Assembly: GCA_900239685.1 (NCBI GenBank)
Contig: OENT01000168.1
Span: forward strand, 1 to 64,000
Length of the DNA stretch: 64,000 nucleotides
Reading direction: 5' to 3'
Origin: Rotaria macrura
Taxonomy: Eukaryota; Rotifera; Eurotatoria; Philodinida; Philodinidae
This document shows, in pieces, positions 1 to 11,536 of this stretch. The notes under the pieces are model-generated. The model was not told the DNA's origin, made no database searches, and saw only the letters and a list, made by a program, of their open reading frames with translations. The position numbers and the translations under genes were made by a program. Position 1 is the stretch's first letter; every line of letters begins with the position of its first letter.

Positions 1-1159
1 ATTATATGTATGTTTAAGCACTTTTCAGCGACTTATATATGATAAAGCGACTCGAAGCTGCTGAAAAACAGCTTACAATGCAAAATATTTTCACATGGGC
101 TGCTGGTCAACAAGAAAATTTTCTTCCAACAAGTTCAGATGCTTCCGTTTTGACTGCTATCTGGATACAGATGGAAAGCAAAAGACATAAAATCTCGAAT
201 AACAGTAAGGGCTGCCCGCCGTTTATATGAGAGTATGGACTGCTAACCCACAACAGACTGTAGTAAAATGTTGAAGCGTGGTATGTATACTCTACGTAGC
301 TATACATCTACAGTTTATATACAGGATAGTCAAGTTGGAGATAATTAGTTGTTGTGAAAATACTCTACTCTAATTATCTTTTTTTCAAGAAGTATTGCTT
401 AATTCTTATATAATTGCTTTTTCGAGTGAATACATGTCCAATAATAAATTCTTCATCAGTGGTAAAATCTGTAACAATATTTGTTATAAAAATGTATGAC
501 TATGGCAGCAAAGCTCTAAGAAAAACCCTGAGCTTATCAGTGAATCAACAGAAGAACGAATTATTAGAATCAATTTACAAAAATTAATCTCCATATATTT
601 TGGGCAAAATCATGAATCACATAACACATTTTCTTCCCTTGACTTTGCTGGTTCCAAAATAACTAGTGAAACCAAGTGATATTCGATTATTCACCATTTT
701 TAAATACCAAAACGCTCGAATCCTGCCAAAGGCATCATCACTACGAGTTAAACCACTTAGTTTCGAGTTCATAGCAAGTCATGACTAGATGCTCTCTGAA
801 AAACAAATATAGCGTACACTTTCTCTGTTTTTTCGTACCTGTCTGTCATTGAACAACTGTGTTTCTTCAAATTCAATCTAACTAGTAGATAGAAATAAAA
901 GCACAATTTTTGTGAAACACGAACTAAAAGGAGTGTTGAAGTGTTTAGAGTAGAAATTTTGCAATCCCCTCGCCCCCACAGACCGTTAGTGAGAGGTGAT
1001 TTGCTACGTTAGAGGCTGTTAATGAGAGGATTGAAGACCGTCGCAGTAGTGATACACGCCCCTTAAAGGGGTCACTGAATGTCATCGATGTATGTTACAG
1101 GATTTGTGAATAAATGTCAGTAATTTCTGATGAGAATATAGTAGCTGCTTCTTTATTGC
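1..1159. other. Gene-poor left edge
   Basis: No recognisable gene. An open frame at 39-230 (+, 63 codons, begins MIKRLEAAEKQLTMQNIF) could be the tail of a gene entering from the left, but it matches no family I know. The rest is AT-rich with many stops in all frames. Confidence 0.5.
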
Positions 1160-2000
1160 CGAACAACTTGTAAGCAAGATCTTGAAATCTTGGGACGGGT
1201 AAGCAAGATCTTATCAAGATCTTGAAAAGATAATTTGTATTGATATATCTTGGTTGTATCAAATATATCTGTACCTAAGATCTAGGCAAGATCATGGACA
1301 AGATATCGGTTGCTATTATCTTCTCACAAGATCTTGAGTAAAACATAAAGCGACATCATTCGTATATTTAGATGCTGACTAGTAGCCATTCACCATTCTG
1401 TTACGCATATGCAGTCTTATATAAACAACATGATTGGCAGTGGGAAACATTCATTTTCAAAATATTTTTTTCAATACTATTTCTCGATTATTAATTATTC
1501 GAGAATTAACATGCTGATCTCGATCGATGATTGGGAGAGGATTGTCCTGAAGTGGTTTCGCAGAGATCCAGCTAACGTGAAGCTAGTCAAGTCCTAAGAT
1601 CGGACTTGCTTCAATTGTTTGGGAGAATAAATAAATTTAAAAAAATAAAAAGAATATCATAATACGTTTTTACAGAAAAAATAAAAAATGCGCTGCACGA
1701 TATATTCGAACCACATTTTCAGAATGTGACGTACATGCTGTCGCAAATCGCGATACCTGCAACACGTTTTATCTTCTTACGTATCCAAGATATTATGGAT
1801 TCGCACCTAAGATCTTACATATTTGTAACCAAGATCTTACACAGCTGTAATCAAGATCTTATACAGCTGTACCAAAGATCTGGAATAAGATCTTGGTACA
1901 AGATAATACAATTATCTTGTACCTAAATTTTCAAGATCTGTTCACTTATCTGTACCCAAGATCTTGGTCAAGATCTTGCTTACAAAATGTTCGACTAGGG
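1160..2000. mobile_element. Foldback-like element with AAGATCTT palindromic arms
   Basis: The two ends are inverted copies: the left begins CGAACAACTTGTAAGCAAGA (1160-1179) and the right end, read in reverse complement, CGAACATTTTGTAAGCAAGA. Both arms (about 1170-1340 and 1780-1980) are filled with irregular copies of the 8-bp palindrome AAGATCTT separated by GTAC/GTTAC-like spacers. The middle (about 1345-1740) has no transposase-like frame. The layout is that of a foldback or other long-inverted-repeat non-autonomous transposon. The outer limits are uncertain because no clear target duplication is seen; the right end carries CTAGGG, which also ends the next element. Confidence 0.6.
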
Positions 2001-2552
2001 TGGATATTACGATAGAGTTCACGTAGAAAAAGTTTCTCAATTCAATTTACACGGGAAAAGTCTTTAGAAAATACATTGATTCACTCCAAAAACGACAATT
2101 GACCACTTTCATAAATATATACCTATACAAACTAAGCTCCTCTGTGTTCTGAGATAGAGAAGCTTCGCGATGAAAGTTAGAATACTGCTTGAATGTTTTC
2201 TTTGATTCGCTTTTCATTTACTCTTCTTGGTTGTTGTAGTAATTCCCAAAATTTCACAGAACTGACAATAGGCATAAAATAAAATCACGGTAGTTAGTGA
2301 ATTGAAATCTCCTCAAGGTTTCTTCATTGATGGTGACGGAACGACAATTCTTTCTGACTGAGAGCTTCATAGAATCATTGTATTTAAAGTGAGTGATAAA
2401 AATAGGAAACTCGCATAGATGGTGGAAACGTTAAAGGAGATCAATTCGATCAGTTAAATAACTCAGTAGATGTGATGATCAAAAGGCAGATGAATAGCTA
2501 TATTAAATTTGATTGTGGAAACAAAAGAGTGCTTCAATGGTCTGGTAAAGTG

Positions 2553-3925
2553 CCCTAGTGAATGTACTCATCAAACGAGTACGACTTGCAAGCGTGAGTA
2601 CTCGAGATACTCGTCCGAGTACTTCGAGAAATTTGTACACATAATGAGTTTCTGTGTACTTTAATGAGTACTCGGTGTAGTTTCTTATGTTCAGCAAAAT
2701 CTAATCTACCACGATGAGTACTCATAGTAGTACTGTCTACAGTGTTTCACAAACGTAGTCGCTAAAGCGACAATACTACTTGTGTGTGAGAAATTTATGA
2801 CTTTTTTATTGACCAATTTTTATCCTAGAAGAATGATACTTTCATAACTAAATACACGAATAGTATTAAGAACACATTCGATTTAATTCGACTGAATATG
2901 GTAGAGGTCGTGATAAAGCATGGAGTGATGGATGTTGAATAAAAAGATGAACTTCTTCCATCTTGATCGCTTATCCTACACTATATTTTTTTGTGAAACT
3001 ATATTCTAAGTAAGTCGATTTTGAATAAACTAAACCGTTTTCAGATTTTCATGATTCGCTCATTCGATTTCAAAGTTTTCGAAAATATTTTATTTTCTAA
3101 AAAGTGAAAGTTCGATCCTATTCCCTGCAGAAAAGTGAAACTTAAATATCAGTCGTTAATTGTGAAAAAAGTAGAAATTCATCTTCCAATTTGTATATAG
3201 ACTTTCCTAGAAACTTCTCCAAGAGTTCGCATGGCTCTCTAAAAATAACCCTGTATTCAGTACGAAAGACAACGATCCACGAATTGAATCAAAAGTTTCA
3301 AAAATTTCTTTTTAATTTTAGATCGTTCATCTGGTATATTTCACAACTTTTAGATTTGTGGTGAGAATTCAACTAAACATTAGATTATTATTTGTTCTTT
3401 GTTTTTGATTGATTCTAATTTACACTTTAGGTATTTGCGAATTGTATAATTTTCTCTATTCTTTCTAGTTTCTTCTGAAGTGATTCATTTTTTTATATCT
3501 TATGTTTCAGAATTATTCTTTTGTGCATTCGTTTCGTTCTCATTTTTTGTTTTTCTACTCTGATTTTATGTTGTTTTATCTCGTGCTGTTAATTGATATT
3601 TTTCACGAAGTTTTATGTAATTTCTGATTGAACTAATACTAAAATAAAAATAGTGGCAGTAAAAGCCTACGACAACAGAAGTTTCATATGAGTATTTTGT
3701 AAAAACCTACCAGAGTACACAGAAAACATGTAGTAGTACTCATGTGTACTATCTGATATATCTGATATCCTATGGTGAGTACTCATACGTAGTACTCGTC
3801 TACTCAGATTCCACTAGTAGTACCACTACTGAGTACTCAAACCCTACGAGTACTCATGAGTTCTCGCGGCATTTTGTAGCGCGAGTACGTTTTGAGTACT
3901 CTCTTAGTGATTACATTCACTAGGG
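2553..3925. mobile_element. Foldback-like element with GAGTACTC palindromic arms
   Basis: The terminal inverted repeats are CCCTAGTGAATGTA at 2553-2566 and its exact reverse complement ending at 3925. Both arms (about 2565-2745 and 3690-3910) are dense in the palindrome GAGTACTC or its core AGTACT, irregularly spaced. The interior (about 2750-3680) is AT-rich and has no long frame, so the element is non-autonomous. Target duplication is not clear. Its CCCTAGT tip is shared with the right end of the element at 1160-2000, which suggests one mobilising enzyme for elements whose arms have different palindromes. Confidence 0.65.
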
Positions 3926-4437
3926 TGAATACCTAAGCAAGGAGGAATCCTCCTAAGCACCATACTTTGTGTGGCAATACCCATAGACAATCAGAGACGT
4001 TTCAATATCGTTGATGACAAAAAGAGTAAAAAGACATGATACCGATCGGATTCTATTGAAGGAACTATCGTGGTCAGTGTTGATGTGAGAGGTCATGAAC
4101 TTTATCAACTAAATTTTCTTACATTCACAGTTGTGACGAATGAACAAAACCGAGTGTGCTAGACATCATAAATAATTATGTTTTGAAATCCAAGAAGAGT
4201 GACTAATAAGTATTTTCATTGCCATAGGGGTAACGGCAAAGGGAGTACTTTGGTACAACTCGATAGTCCTATGGGTTTGGAAAAAAAGCAAAGTAGGACA
4301 TTGTTGTTGTCGGCAGATACGGTAGAGAAAATGTATCACATAAAAAACGCAATCGTATCGATTGTGGGGCCTTTGACTTAAATGGCAATTTTTGTATCAG
4401 AGATTAGCAGAATGGACGTGTACAACATTCTGAGACG

Positions 4438-6967
4438 CCTTAAAGCAAGGGGGAAAAGCAGACTTCTGTACTTCAGAAGTACAGAAGTACGAAGAAGTAC
4501 GAAGAAGTACGAAGAAGTACCGAGAAGTACAATGAGTGCCAGAACTTGCTGTGAAGCTCCTTAAACTATATTTGTCTGAAAAATAACAATTCAAACAGTA
4601 AATTATGAGAGATTTTTATCATGTTTACGACTGTTAAAATAACTCGAGAGTCGATCATTGGAAAATTCAATAGGTTTAACTATTAACAACCGACACACTA
4701 ATTTTTTATGTAAATAGTGTCAGGTGAAATTAAATAGTTTTCAAAATACTTGAGAAGCTAAAACTGGAAAATTTAGATTGAAGGACTATGCTGCTTTATG
4801 CTCAACTTTAATTAAAATTTAGCTAAATTCACAAAACTTTAGAGAGCGCAAGTATTTTCGATAAAAACCAAACTTAGTTTGGGAAGATGTATACTTTGCC
4901 ACTTTCGCTTCTAGCAATACAATCTGTCAATAAATGTTCTACCAAAAAATAAATAATGATGAGTAGATTTTTTTATACCTATTTGTGCTTGAATTTAAGC
5001 CGCTTGAAATGCCTTTACATGCGGCTAGCTCAATGCCAGATAAACAATATCAATAGAATTGATTAATATTCTTTTTGATAGTTCTATTATACACTGTAAA
5101 AAATAATCTTAGGATAATAAACCCTACGAAAAGGGTTTATGCCAGTCATAAACCCTTCACCGTATATTANTGACTGGCATAAACCCTTTTCGTAGGGTTT
5201 ATTATTCTAAGATTTTTTTCTTACAGTGTAGAAGATGCAAAGAAATCTAATTTAACGATGTAAGATTTAGATTTATCACACTGATATTTGAATATAATTT
5301 CAAAATTCAAAGACTCAACAAAAACATACCTACGACTCAAAAGGTGGATATCTTCTTGTAGTAATTATGTAATAATGACTTTCAACAACAAGCGCGAAGA
5401 ACACAACAGCAAGGGAGCGATAGCACAGCGCAAGAGACAACCTACAAAATGAATAGATGACAACACAGGTAACGGCACTTAGTGCCGTTCGAACTCCTCC
5501 TGCTATAAAAGAAACAGTTAATTTTCGTCAGAAGCTTCGAAATTGAGATGAATACATGCGAAGGCAGCCCACAATCTGGTCTTTCATGAGCGAAAAAACG
5601 TTTTTCTCTGTGCCTCCTCTTGCCAAAAAATATTCTAACACTTTTTTCATCTCCTACTCGCAAAATAAACTGTTCTTGGTAAAAGCAGGAAATATTTTTC
5701 GTTTTTTCTCAGTTCATGATAGATCGGACGCAAAACCCAAATTTTCCTGACCAGATTCATGTTATGAATTTAATTTTGTGAAACACGATTTGAGAGGAGT
5801 AGTAAAGTATATAGGGTTGAAAGTTGCACCCCGTCGTCCCCCTATAGATTGTGATAGACAGAGTTCAGAGGCCAATCAGAGATCAATTATAACTAACGTC
5901 TAGTTGGAATTTATTAGGACTATTTTCTTGTTGATGTTCTAAACTGTAAATTAAGTGAATTAGCAAAAACAGGTGTATCGCGTTTCACGTTATAATCCAA
6001 CTGAGATAATGTTGATATATTTTTTTGTTGCAGAGAACAAGCCAAGATGCAAGGCACCACTGAGCCTCTTTTTTCAAATTAAACTTTTTATTGTCATATA
6101 AGGTAACATCATTAGAAATCCCCTTCTCCATTTTTCAGTTTTTTAGTCATTGAAATTGTGATTTCTTCTTTTCGCTTGAAAATAAGAATTTAGAACAGAA
6201 ATGCGATGCCCTGAATCCCGACACACTCTTTCAAACAAAAAGAATTACACATATGACATAAGCCTGAACCGAGAAATTCGGGTAGCCTAATGAGCTATGG
6301 TTGATCTTTACGCGGTCAATATCTCCCATAAACATCATGATAATGGGCTGAAAATTTTGTAATAGCTACTTCACTAGAGGTCCTACATTTGCTGTACAGT
6401 TCATGTCATTTGGACATGTCTTAGCTGACATCGGTTTTTGAGTGGGGAGGCTTAAGGTTCCTCAAATATGGTAGGCAGAATATAAATATAGAGGAGTCCA
6501 AAAATCAGCAATCACCAGACTCATTTTCAGTGTTTTTGTTTTCATCAATCGACAGTTTGATCTCATCAACGGATAACACAGAATAAGCAACAGTCCTTAG
6601 AGAAGAGCCCTGTAGTTGGTCTTTGGTGGAGATCTATTGGAAAATGTAATAGTGTCTCTTTAGTGCTCTACATTAATTATTGAAGAAGCTCAAGTTTTTT
6701 TGCGCATTCTTGTAACTCTTTCAGTTTTTTATATGATTTGATTCTATCTATGTGTCTCCACGGATATTTGATCAGAACTAATAACATATGGTGTAATGAG
6801 AGCATCATTGGTACTAACTGAAAATAGTGAAATGGTTTAAATGATAGCCGAGGTAGACAGAAATACCAAGAAGTACTGAGAAGTACTGAGAAGTACCAAG
6901 AAGTACAAAGAAGTACCGAGAAGTACCGAGAAGTACAGAAGTCTGCTTTTTTCCCCTTGCCTTAAAG
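4438..6967. mobile_element. Inverted pair of GAAGTAC arrays (possible foldback element)
   Basis: At 4438-4530 a unique tip (CTTAAAGCAAGGGGGAAAAG, then CAGACTTCTGTACTTC) leads into about six copies of AGAAGTAC. At 6861-6967 about seven copies with a 10-bp period (consensus GAGAAGTACC) end in the inverted tip GCAAGGGGAAAAAAGCAGAC. The opposed tips suggest the two ends of one 2.5-kb element, or two separate small copies. In the left array the repeats flip direction straight after the tip, so the left arm may be rearranged. The interior has no long coding frame and contains a separate MITE at 5092-5228. Confidence 0.45.
5092..5228. mobile_element. 137-bp palindromic MITE, TA target site
   Basis: An almost perfect inverted repeat: both ends read CACTGTAA followed by an A-rich stretch, then a shared block containing AATAAACCCTACGAAAAGGG. 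It is flanked by TA on both sides (5090-5091 and 5229-5230), as expected for Tc1/mariner-type insertions. There is no coding capacity. One ambiguous base (N) lies in the loop at 5170. Confidence 0.75.
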
Positions 6968-8218
6968 TCACAACAATGTTGAATTTTTTTCTTCTATTTC
7001 TTGATTCTGAAATAAAATTCAGGGAAAGGAAAAAGAATTTCAGTATGTTTCTATTTACAATTGACAACGTAACCTGAATGATGAATTTGAAACATCTTAA
7101 TGGCATATCATTATGGATCTGTTCTTCACATCCGCACGTACATCCAACTGTTTACGGAACGTGAAGTAAAGGAACAACCCTAAGTAAGCATGCTTTAGTA
7201 AGAGAAACTCATCGGATGAAAAGTACTGGCAAGAAAATTATCAATATCACAGATGATACACAAAACTCAAACTAGCAGCGTTACAAATAGTAATGCTTTA
7301 CTAGGGTCGCACGTTTAAAGAAATTTTGTAAGTTGTCCGTTTTCTAAAGCATCATATTTTTTATATTATAGGTATTCAATGACACGATTATTTATGTATG
7401 TAGAATAAGTTATCAGTAGCAATTTGAGTCTTATAGTCGTTCTTGATACTTGTTAATATTAAACTTATATATGTACATCAGTAATCTAGAATAGATATAA
7501 AAACTGATATGCATTCTTATATCAGACATCACGTATCGTTGAAGTTGTCAATGTTCTTTTAAATGTATAGTGCTTGAGCGACTACGATCGTCGAACAAAC
7601 TATGACTTGTGTTATACTGATGCACGTTTTCATAAGATTTCGACCTGAAAACGGCATATAGACTTTTAGAATATATTAATCTCAGGTGTAATCAATCATG
7701 GTTATATACATGTTTTTCCTTGTATTTTTCTCAGTGCATACTTTGAGTCATATTTCAGGCACGTCACTGAAGTGAAAAGACAAATAAAACTACTATTGCT
7801 ACTTATTTTAAAAACGTTGTTGGTATATCGTTCAATTCTTCAGCTAATTTCTTGAAAATTCATTCAACAAAGGTGAATGTTGGATGTATAGTTATGGCTT
7901 ATGTATCGGAAGGTTATCAGTTTTGATCGTAACTACAGCCTACCATAGTTAAAAATAACTACAAGATTAGTTCTTTCTGTAATAGAGACAAAATATTCAA
8001 TGATAGCTCTGAGATTGAAAGATCAAAGATGAACAAGAGAAAATTAATGGAGAAGTGCACAATCGAAGCTTCACATCGGTTTTATAGTTATGTTCGATTC
8101 AGGAGTTATGACACCATCTGCAGTAGTGATTGATTGAGATCTTCACAAAGAGTCAACGGGCCACCATACTTTCGTCTCTTTTTTGCTGTCGATCACAAAA
8201 ACCAATTATGATTTTTTA
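6968..8218. other. Intergenic, no gene seen
   Basis: AT-rich sequence without a supported frame. A TACTAGGGTCG motif near 7300 resembles the CCCTAGT tips of the elements at 1-4 kb, but no partner arm is visible. Confidence 0.5.
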
Positions 8219-9406
8219 TCATCCCCTTTTTACAGCTCTTGACTTTTCATCGTAGAAATACAAATTATGGTGTGGATCTTTTCGTCGTTGATTGGCCAAG
8301 AAAGAGAAACCACTTTGGGACAAAATGGATGTTTGACATTCACCCAACACATAAAAGTCCGTAATAACTTTCATGAAGCCATTAGAAATTACGAGTGGTT
8401 GACCCTTGACTTTATCATTGATTTTATCAATGTGAAGGATTGGGCCAACGAATGTTATAGATGACTTTGGAAAGTGATTCAAGACTTTTGTAACAGCTTC
8501 ATCACTGTCCGACGTGACAAAGACTAGTGACATGGATTCATTGACGAAATATTTATCTAGAAATGTCAGCATGTCCTCTGTTGTATTCGATCGAGATGCA
8601 TAAACACGATCATCAGGATTTGACGGATTTTTTCCTATACGAATGTGCAAACAAATTAGATGCTGACGGTGGGATACGCTTAGAATCGAATCGACTCGAT
8701 TTTGTACGGACACAGTCGGTTTAAACAAAAATTCGAAGACAACCGGAAACAATGTTGCCATGGTTGCTCTAGCAAGGGGAAGACCGCCGAGTAGCATTCG
8801 AGATGAATTTGATGCGTAACGATTGCTAAATGCCCGTGCTACAAAATCGCCGTTTGTTGATATCCATATGTCGTCATAGGCAGACCAAATTTTTATAAAA
8901 TCCTGGTATGTAATTGTATGCATCATTGATTTTTCATACTTGATTGTCCATGGCGGCACTTCTTTGAGTATTAAACGACTACGATTGCCTGGCTTTGGAT
9001 TAGGTACATACGTCCAATTGACAAGATTTGGCAAGAGAGCTTGAACTATTGGACACGGATAATTCATGTCAATCAGAAAACGACGATTTGTCAATTGAGC
9101 GAGAATAAAAACTGAGACAATACCCCGCAACCGATCACCCATACCACCACAAGACATCTGGCATGAGTAAACCATTGTCTTTTTCGTTAAAGTATCCATT
9201 CTAAGTAAACTCGAATTCATCAATGAATCATATTCCCGATAGAATTTGACAAGGCGCTCATTGTTTCTCTGTAATAACGACCATGATTTCAGCACACCGG
9301 TCGTCTGAATTTGGGAAGACGCACCATACCTTGGCCGAATGAAGACGAAGAAAGTTATAATAATGTCTACGAGACAAAATAAGAACAAAACGAGAAACCA
9401 ACGCAT
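8219..9406 (-). CDS. Membrane-anchored fucosyltransferase-like glycosyltransferase
   Basis: A single-exon, 395-aa protein. The first ATG in frame is at 9406; an in-frame TTG ten codons upstream is not used as start, because the ATG places a membrane anchor at residues 3-23 (MRWFLVLFLFCLVDI...), giving the short-tail type II topology of Golgi glycosyltransferases. Motifs include CGGMGDRLRGI (86-96), HIRIG (254-258, the HxRxG nucleotide-sugar motif of alpha-1,2/1,6 and protein O-fucosyltransferases), a TSD segment (298-300), DFYVLGEC (350-357) and SQSGFSFLA (363-371). N-glycosylation sequons are present in the lumenal part. By family knowledge it should transfer fucose from GDP-fucose in the Golgi; the acceptor cannot be told. 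No neighbouring gene is linked. It could be a degenerate paralogue, but all motifs are intact. Confidence 0.75.
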   Translation of the reverse strand: MRWFLVLFLFCLVDIIITFFVFIRPRYGASSQIQTTGVLKSWSLLQRNNERLVKFYREYDSLMNSSLLRMDTLTKKTMVYSCQMSCGGMGDRLRGIVSVFILAQLTNRRFLIDMNYPCPIVQALLPNLVNWTYVPNPKPGNRSRLILKEVPPWTIKYEKSMMHTITYQDFIKIWSAYDDIWISTNGDFVARAFSNRYASNSSRMLLGGLPLARATMATLFPVVFEFLFKPTVSVQNRVDSILSVSHRQHLICLHIRIGKNPSNPDDRVYASRSNTTEDMLTFLDKYFVNESMSLVFVTSDSDEAVTKVLNHFPKSSITFVGPILHIDKINDKVKGQPLVISNGFMKVITDFYVLGECQTSILSQSGFSFLANQRRKDPHHNLYFYDEKSRAVKRG

Positions 9407-9992
9407 TGAACCGACAAATACGATTGTTACAGGCAATACTTAAAATTCATGCAACAATTTCTCTTTGTTGTACGAAAGTATTGATAACAATAGAATTGAT
9501 ATTTGATGATTGAGGTACTGATGAGCATAAGATATTTCTACTGATTGACATGGTCTACCAAATTTAATGCCATAGATTTATTGAAGATTTCTATCAATAT
9601 GTTGTCGTCATGTTTGTAAACGGGTATTTCATAATAGCAAGAACAGAACCTATATTCAACATAAAAATAATAAGGTATATAATCAATGAAAACAAAACTT
9701 CATAGCTCTCCAGTAAATATCCCAACAGAACGTTAAGATTCATAGTTATGAATGTTCGCTAACAATGATAAGTTGAACACGTTGTCATAATTCAGTTTCG
9801 ATGACATATAGAAGTGCAGATATTTTTGAATGTTACTCATAACTATTTTTGTTGTCTCTTTCCATCAGTTCCTGTTCCTCACATTCTGTGTGAGATAGTC
9901 ATGAGAGAGTGACATATGTACTGCTGCGAAAAAGCTAAAATTAACGGTTGGCACAGTACAAAGGCACGCAGTTACCTTTCTCAAGTATTAAG
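9407..9992. other. Upstream region of the glycosyltransferase gene
   Basis: About 590 bases, AT-rich, between the glycosyltransferase start and the left LTR at 9993. It should hold the glycosyltransferase promoter, but no clear element is visible. Confidence 0.4.
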
Positions 9993-10329
9993 TGTAATGC
10001 TCCTGCTTGAGTGCATTGTATAATTGATGTTTAATCTTCCCTCTTCATTTCTTCTCAATAATGAATCGTCCTTACTTCATTGTCCTCAATCGTTCTTACT
10101 TTATATCCTTAGTTTCTGTTCTTACTTTCTTTCATTATCTTACTGTTCTTATTTCACTGTCCTCCCCTTGACTTCGTATTCTTTCTTTTCATGCTCTATT
10201 CTTCTTTGTAATGGGTGCGTATATAAGCACATGGTTTTTTATGTAAACGATACGATTATATGATACGAAGGAATAGAATAAAGTGTAATTCCATCAGCAC
10301 TAGTCTCCCTTCTATCAGAAATCGTCACA
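9993..10329. repeat. Left long terminal repeat
   Basis: 337 bp, TG...CA ends. It contains a pyrimidine-rich stretch that reads as a 79-codon frame (10024-10263), repeated in the right LTR; this is not a gene. TATATAAG near 10211 is a possible promoter box. Confidence 0.8.
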
Positions 10330-10331
10330 AT

Positions 10332-10345
10332 TGGCGACTCTGGCT
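10332..10345. other. Putative primer-binding site
   Basis: TGGCGACTCTGGCT lies two bases inside the left LTR. It begins with TGG, which would pair with the CCA end of a tRNA, as expected for LTR elements. The tRNA was not identified. Confidence 0.5.
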
Positions 10346-11194
10346 ATCGATCCTCCAACTCTTCTGCTAGAAGTCAAAAAAATCCACCTTTATCAACAAC
10401 ATCATGCTCAAATTACCCATTATCTTCAACAACAGTAAGTGAAACAACGTTTACGGCTATGTTCGGGATGTTGAATGGATGGTGGTGATACCAGGACGAT
10501 GACGCTGGCGATAGAGAGGTAGCAGTGTTATCGAAGATCAGTGAACGTATTAAAGGGAGGCAAGAGGCGGGCCGATTGTGCGTAGTCCCAACGCACACCC
10601 ATTTTAACATCTATACGTAATTCAATGCATCATCCAGGGTCACCCTATCATTCATCACTTCGTTCATTTTCTGCGCTGGTTTCATAAACAAACATCAACA
10701 ATGCTACCAAATCGATCATCATTAACATACATGTGACATCAACATCCCGACTTGCAAGTGCCAGTATTACATTGCTGTGATTGGTCACCTCCTCAATGAA
10801 CTAAAATCGGATAGGTGAGCGGACTAGTCGATTCATTCGTGAGTAGAATGCCCTGGAAGTGTTCCCCTTTCATGGTATGGTGCCTTGTCTCATCAAAGTG
10901 ACTTTTTTAGTTGTATCCTATAAATGTATCGAATGAATTCTAACAGCATCAATTGTTTGTACATGTTGCATGTGTACTTCATGCCAAACGCTAAATATAT
11001 GTTGTTTGTTTTCTTATTTCGGTTTTCTCATAGCTCTCTCTTTATAGTTTTTTGTATTCTTTTAGCAATTTCTTTTCTCCTAGTAATTCTTACGTCCTTA
11101 TTTTGTTGTTACTAGCAGACGCCCAGGAGTGCGTCTGTTTTGGACCCGAGAGTGTGGCGTTCTATGTGGAGAACGTCCAGTTTCCATCCAGGGG

Positions 11195-11531
11195 TGTAAT
11201 GCTCCTGCTTGAGTGCATTGCATAAATGATGTTTAACCTTCCCTCTTCATTTCTTCTCAATAATGAATCGTCCTTACTTCATTGTCCTCAATCGTTCTTA
11301 CTTTGTATCCTTAGTTTCTGTTCTTACTTTCTTTCATTATCTTATTGTTCTTATTTCACTGTCCTTCCCTTGACTTCGTATTCTTTCTTTTCATGCTCTA
11401 TTCTTCTTTGTTATGGGTGCGTATATAAGCACATGGTTTTTTATGTAAACGATACGATTATATGATACGAAGGAATAGAATAAAGTGTAATTCCATCAGC
11501 ACTAGTCTCCCTTCTATCAGAAATCGTCACA
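11195..11531. repeat. Right long terminal repeat
   Basis: 337 bp, near-identical to 9993-10329 in the same orientation. It is preceded by AGGGG and followed by TTCAG. Confidence 0.8.
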
Positions 11532-11536
11532 TTCAG

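Larger units (their letters stand above)
9993..11531. mobile_element. Short non-autonomous LTR retrotransposon (TRIM-like)
   Basis: Two direct repeats of exactly 337 bp (9993-10329 and 11195-11531), each starting TGTAATGCTCC and ending ATCGTCACA (TG...CA rule), enclose an 865-bp interior. The first LTR is followed after two bases by TGGCGACTCTGGCT, a plausible primer-binding site for a tRNA ending in GTCGCCA. A short AGGGG purine run precedes the second LTR. The flanks are TTAAG (9988-9992) and TTCAG (11532-11536), a 5-bp target duplication with one mismatch. There is no gag or pol frame, so it must depend on a partner element. The LTRs differ at only a few positions, indicating a fairly recent insertion. 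Confidence 0.8.

Noticed and set aside
4450..6950. GAAGTAC repeats as a CRISPR array
   Set aside because: Units are 10 bp with no unique spacers, and the context is eukaryotic.
9407..9436. Upstream start for the glycosyltransferase
   Set aside because: The upstream codon is TTG; the ATG at 9406 puts the membrane anchor at the N-terminus as usual for the family.
10024..11465. Two near-identical 79-codon frames as a duplicated gene
   Set aside because: They lie wholly inside the two LTRs and follow from LTR duplication; the composition is simple pyrimidine-rich sequence.
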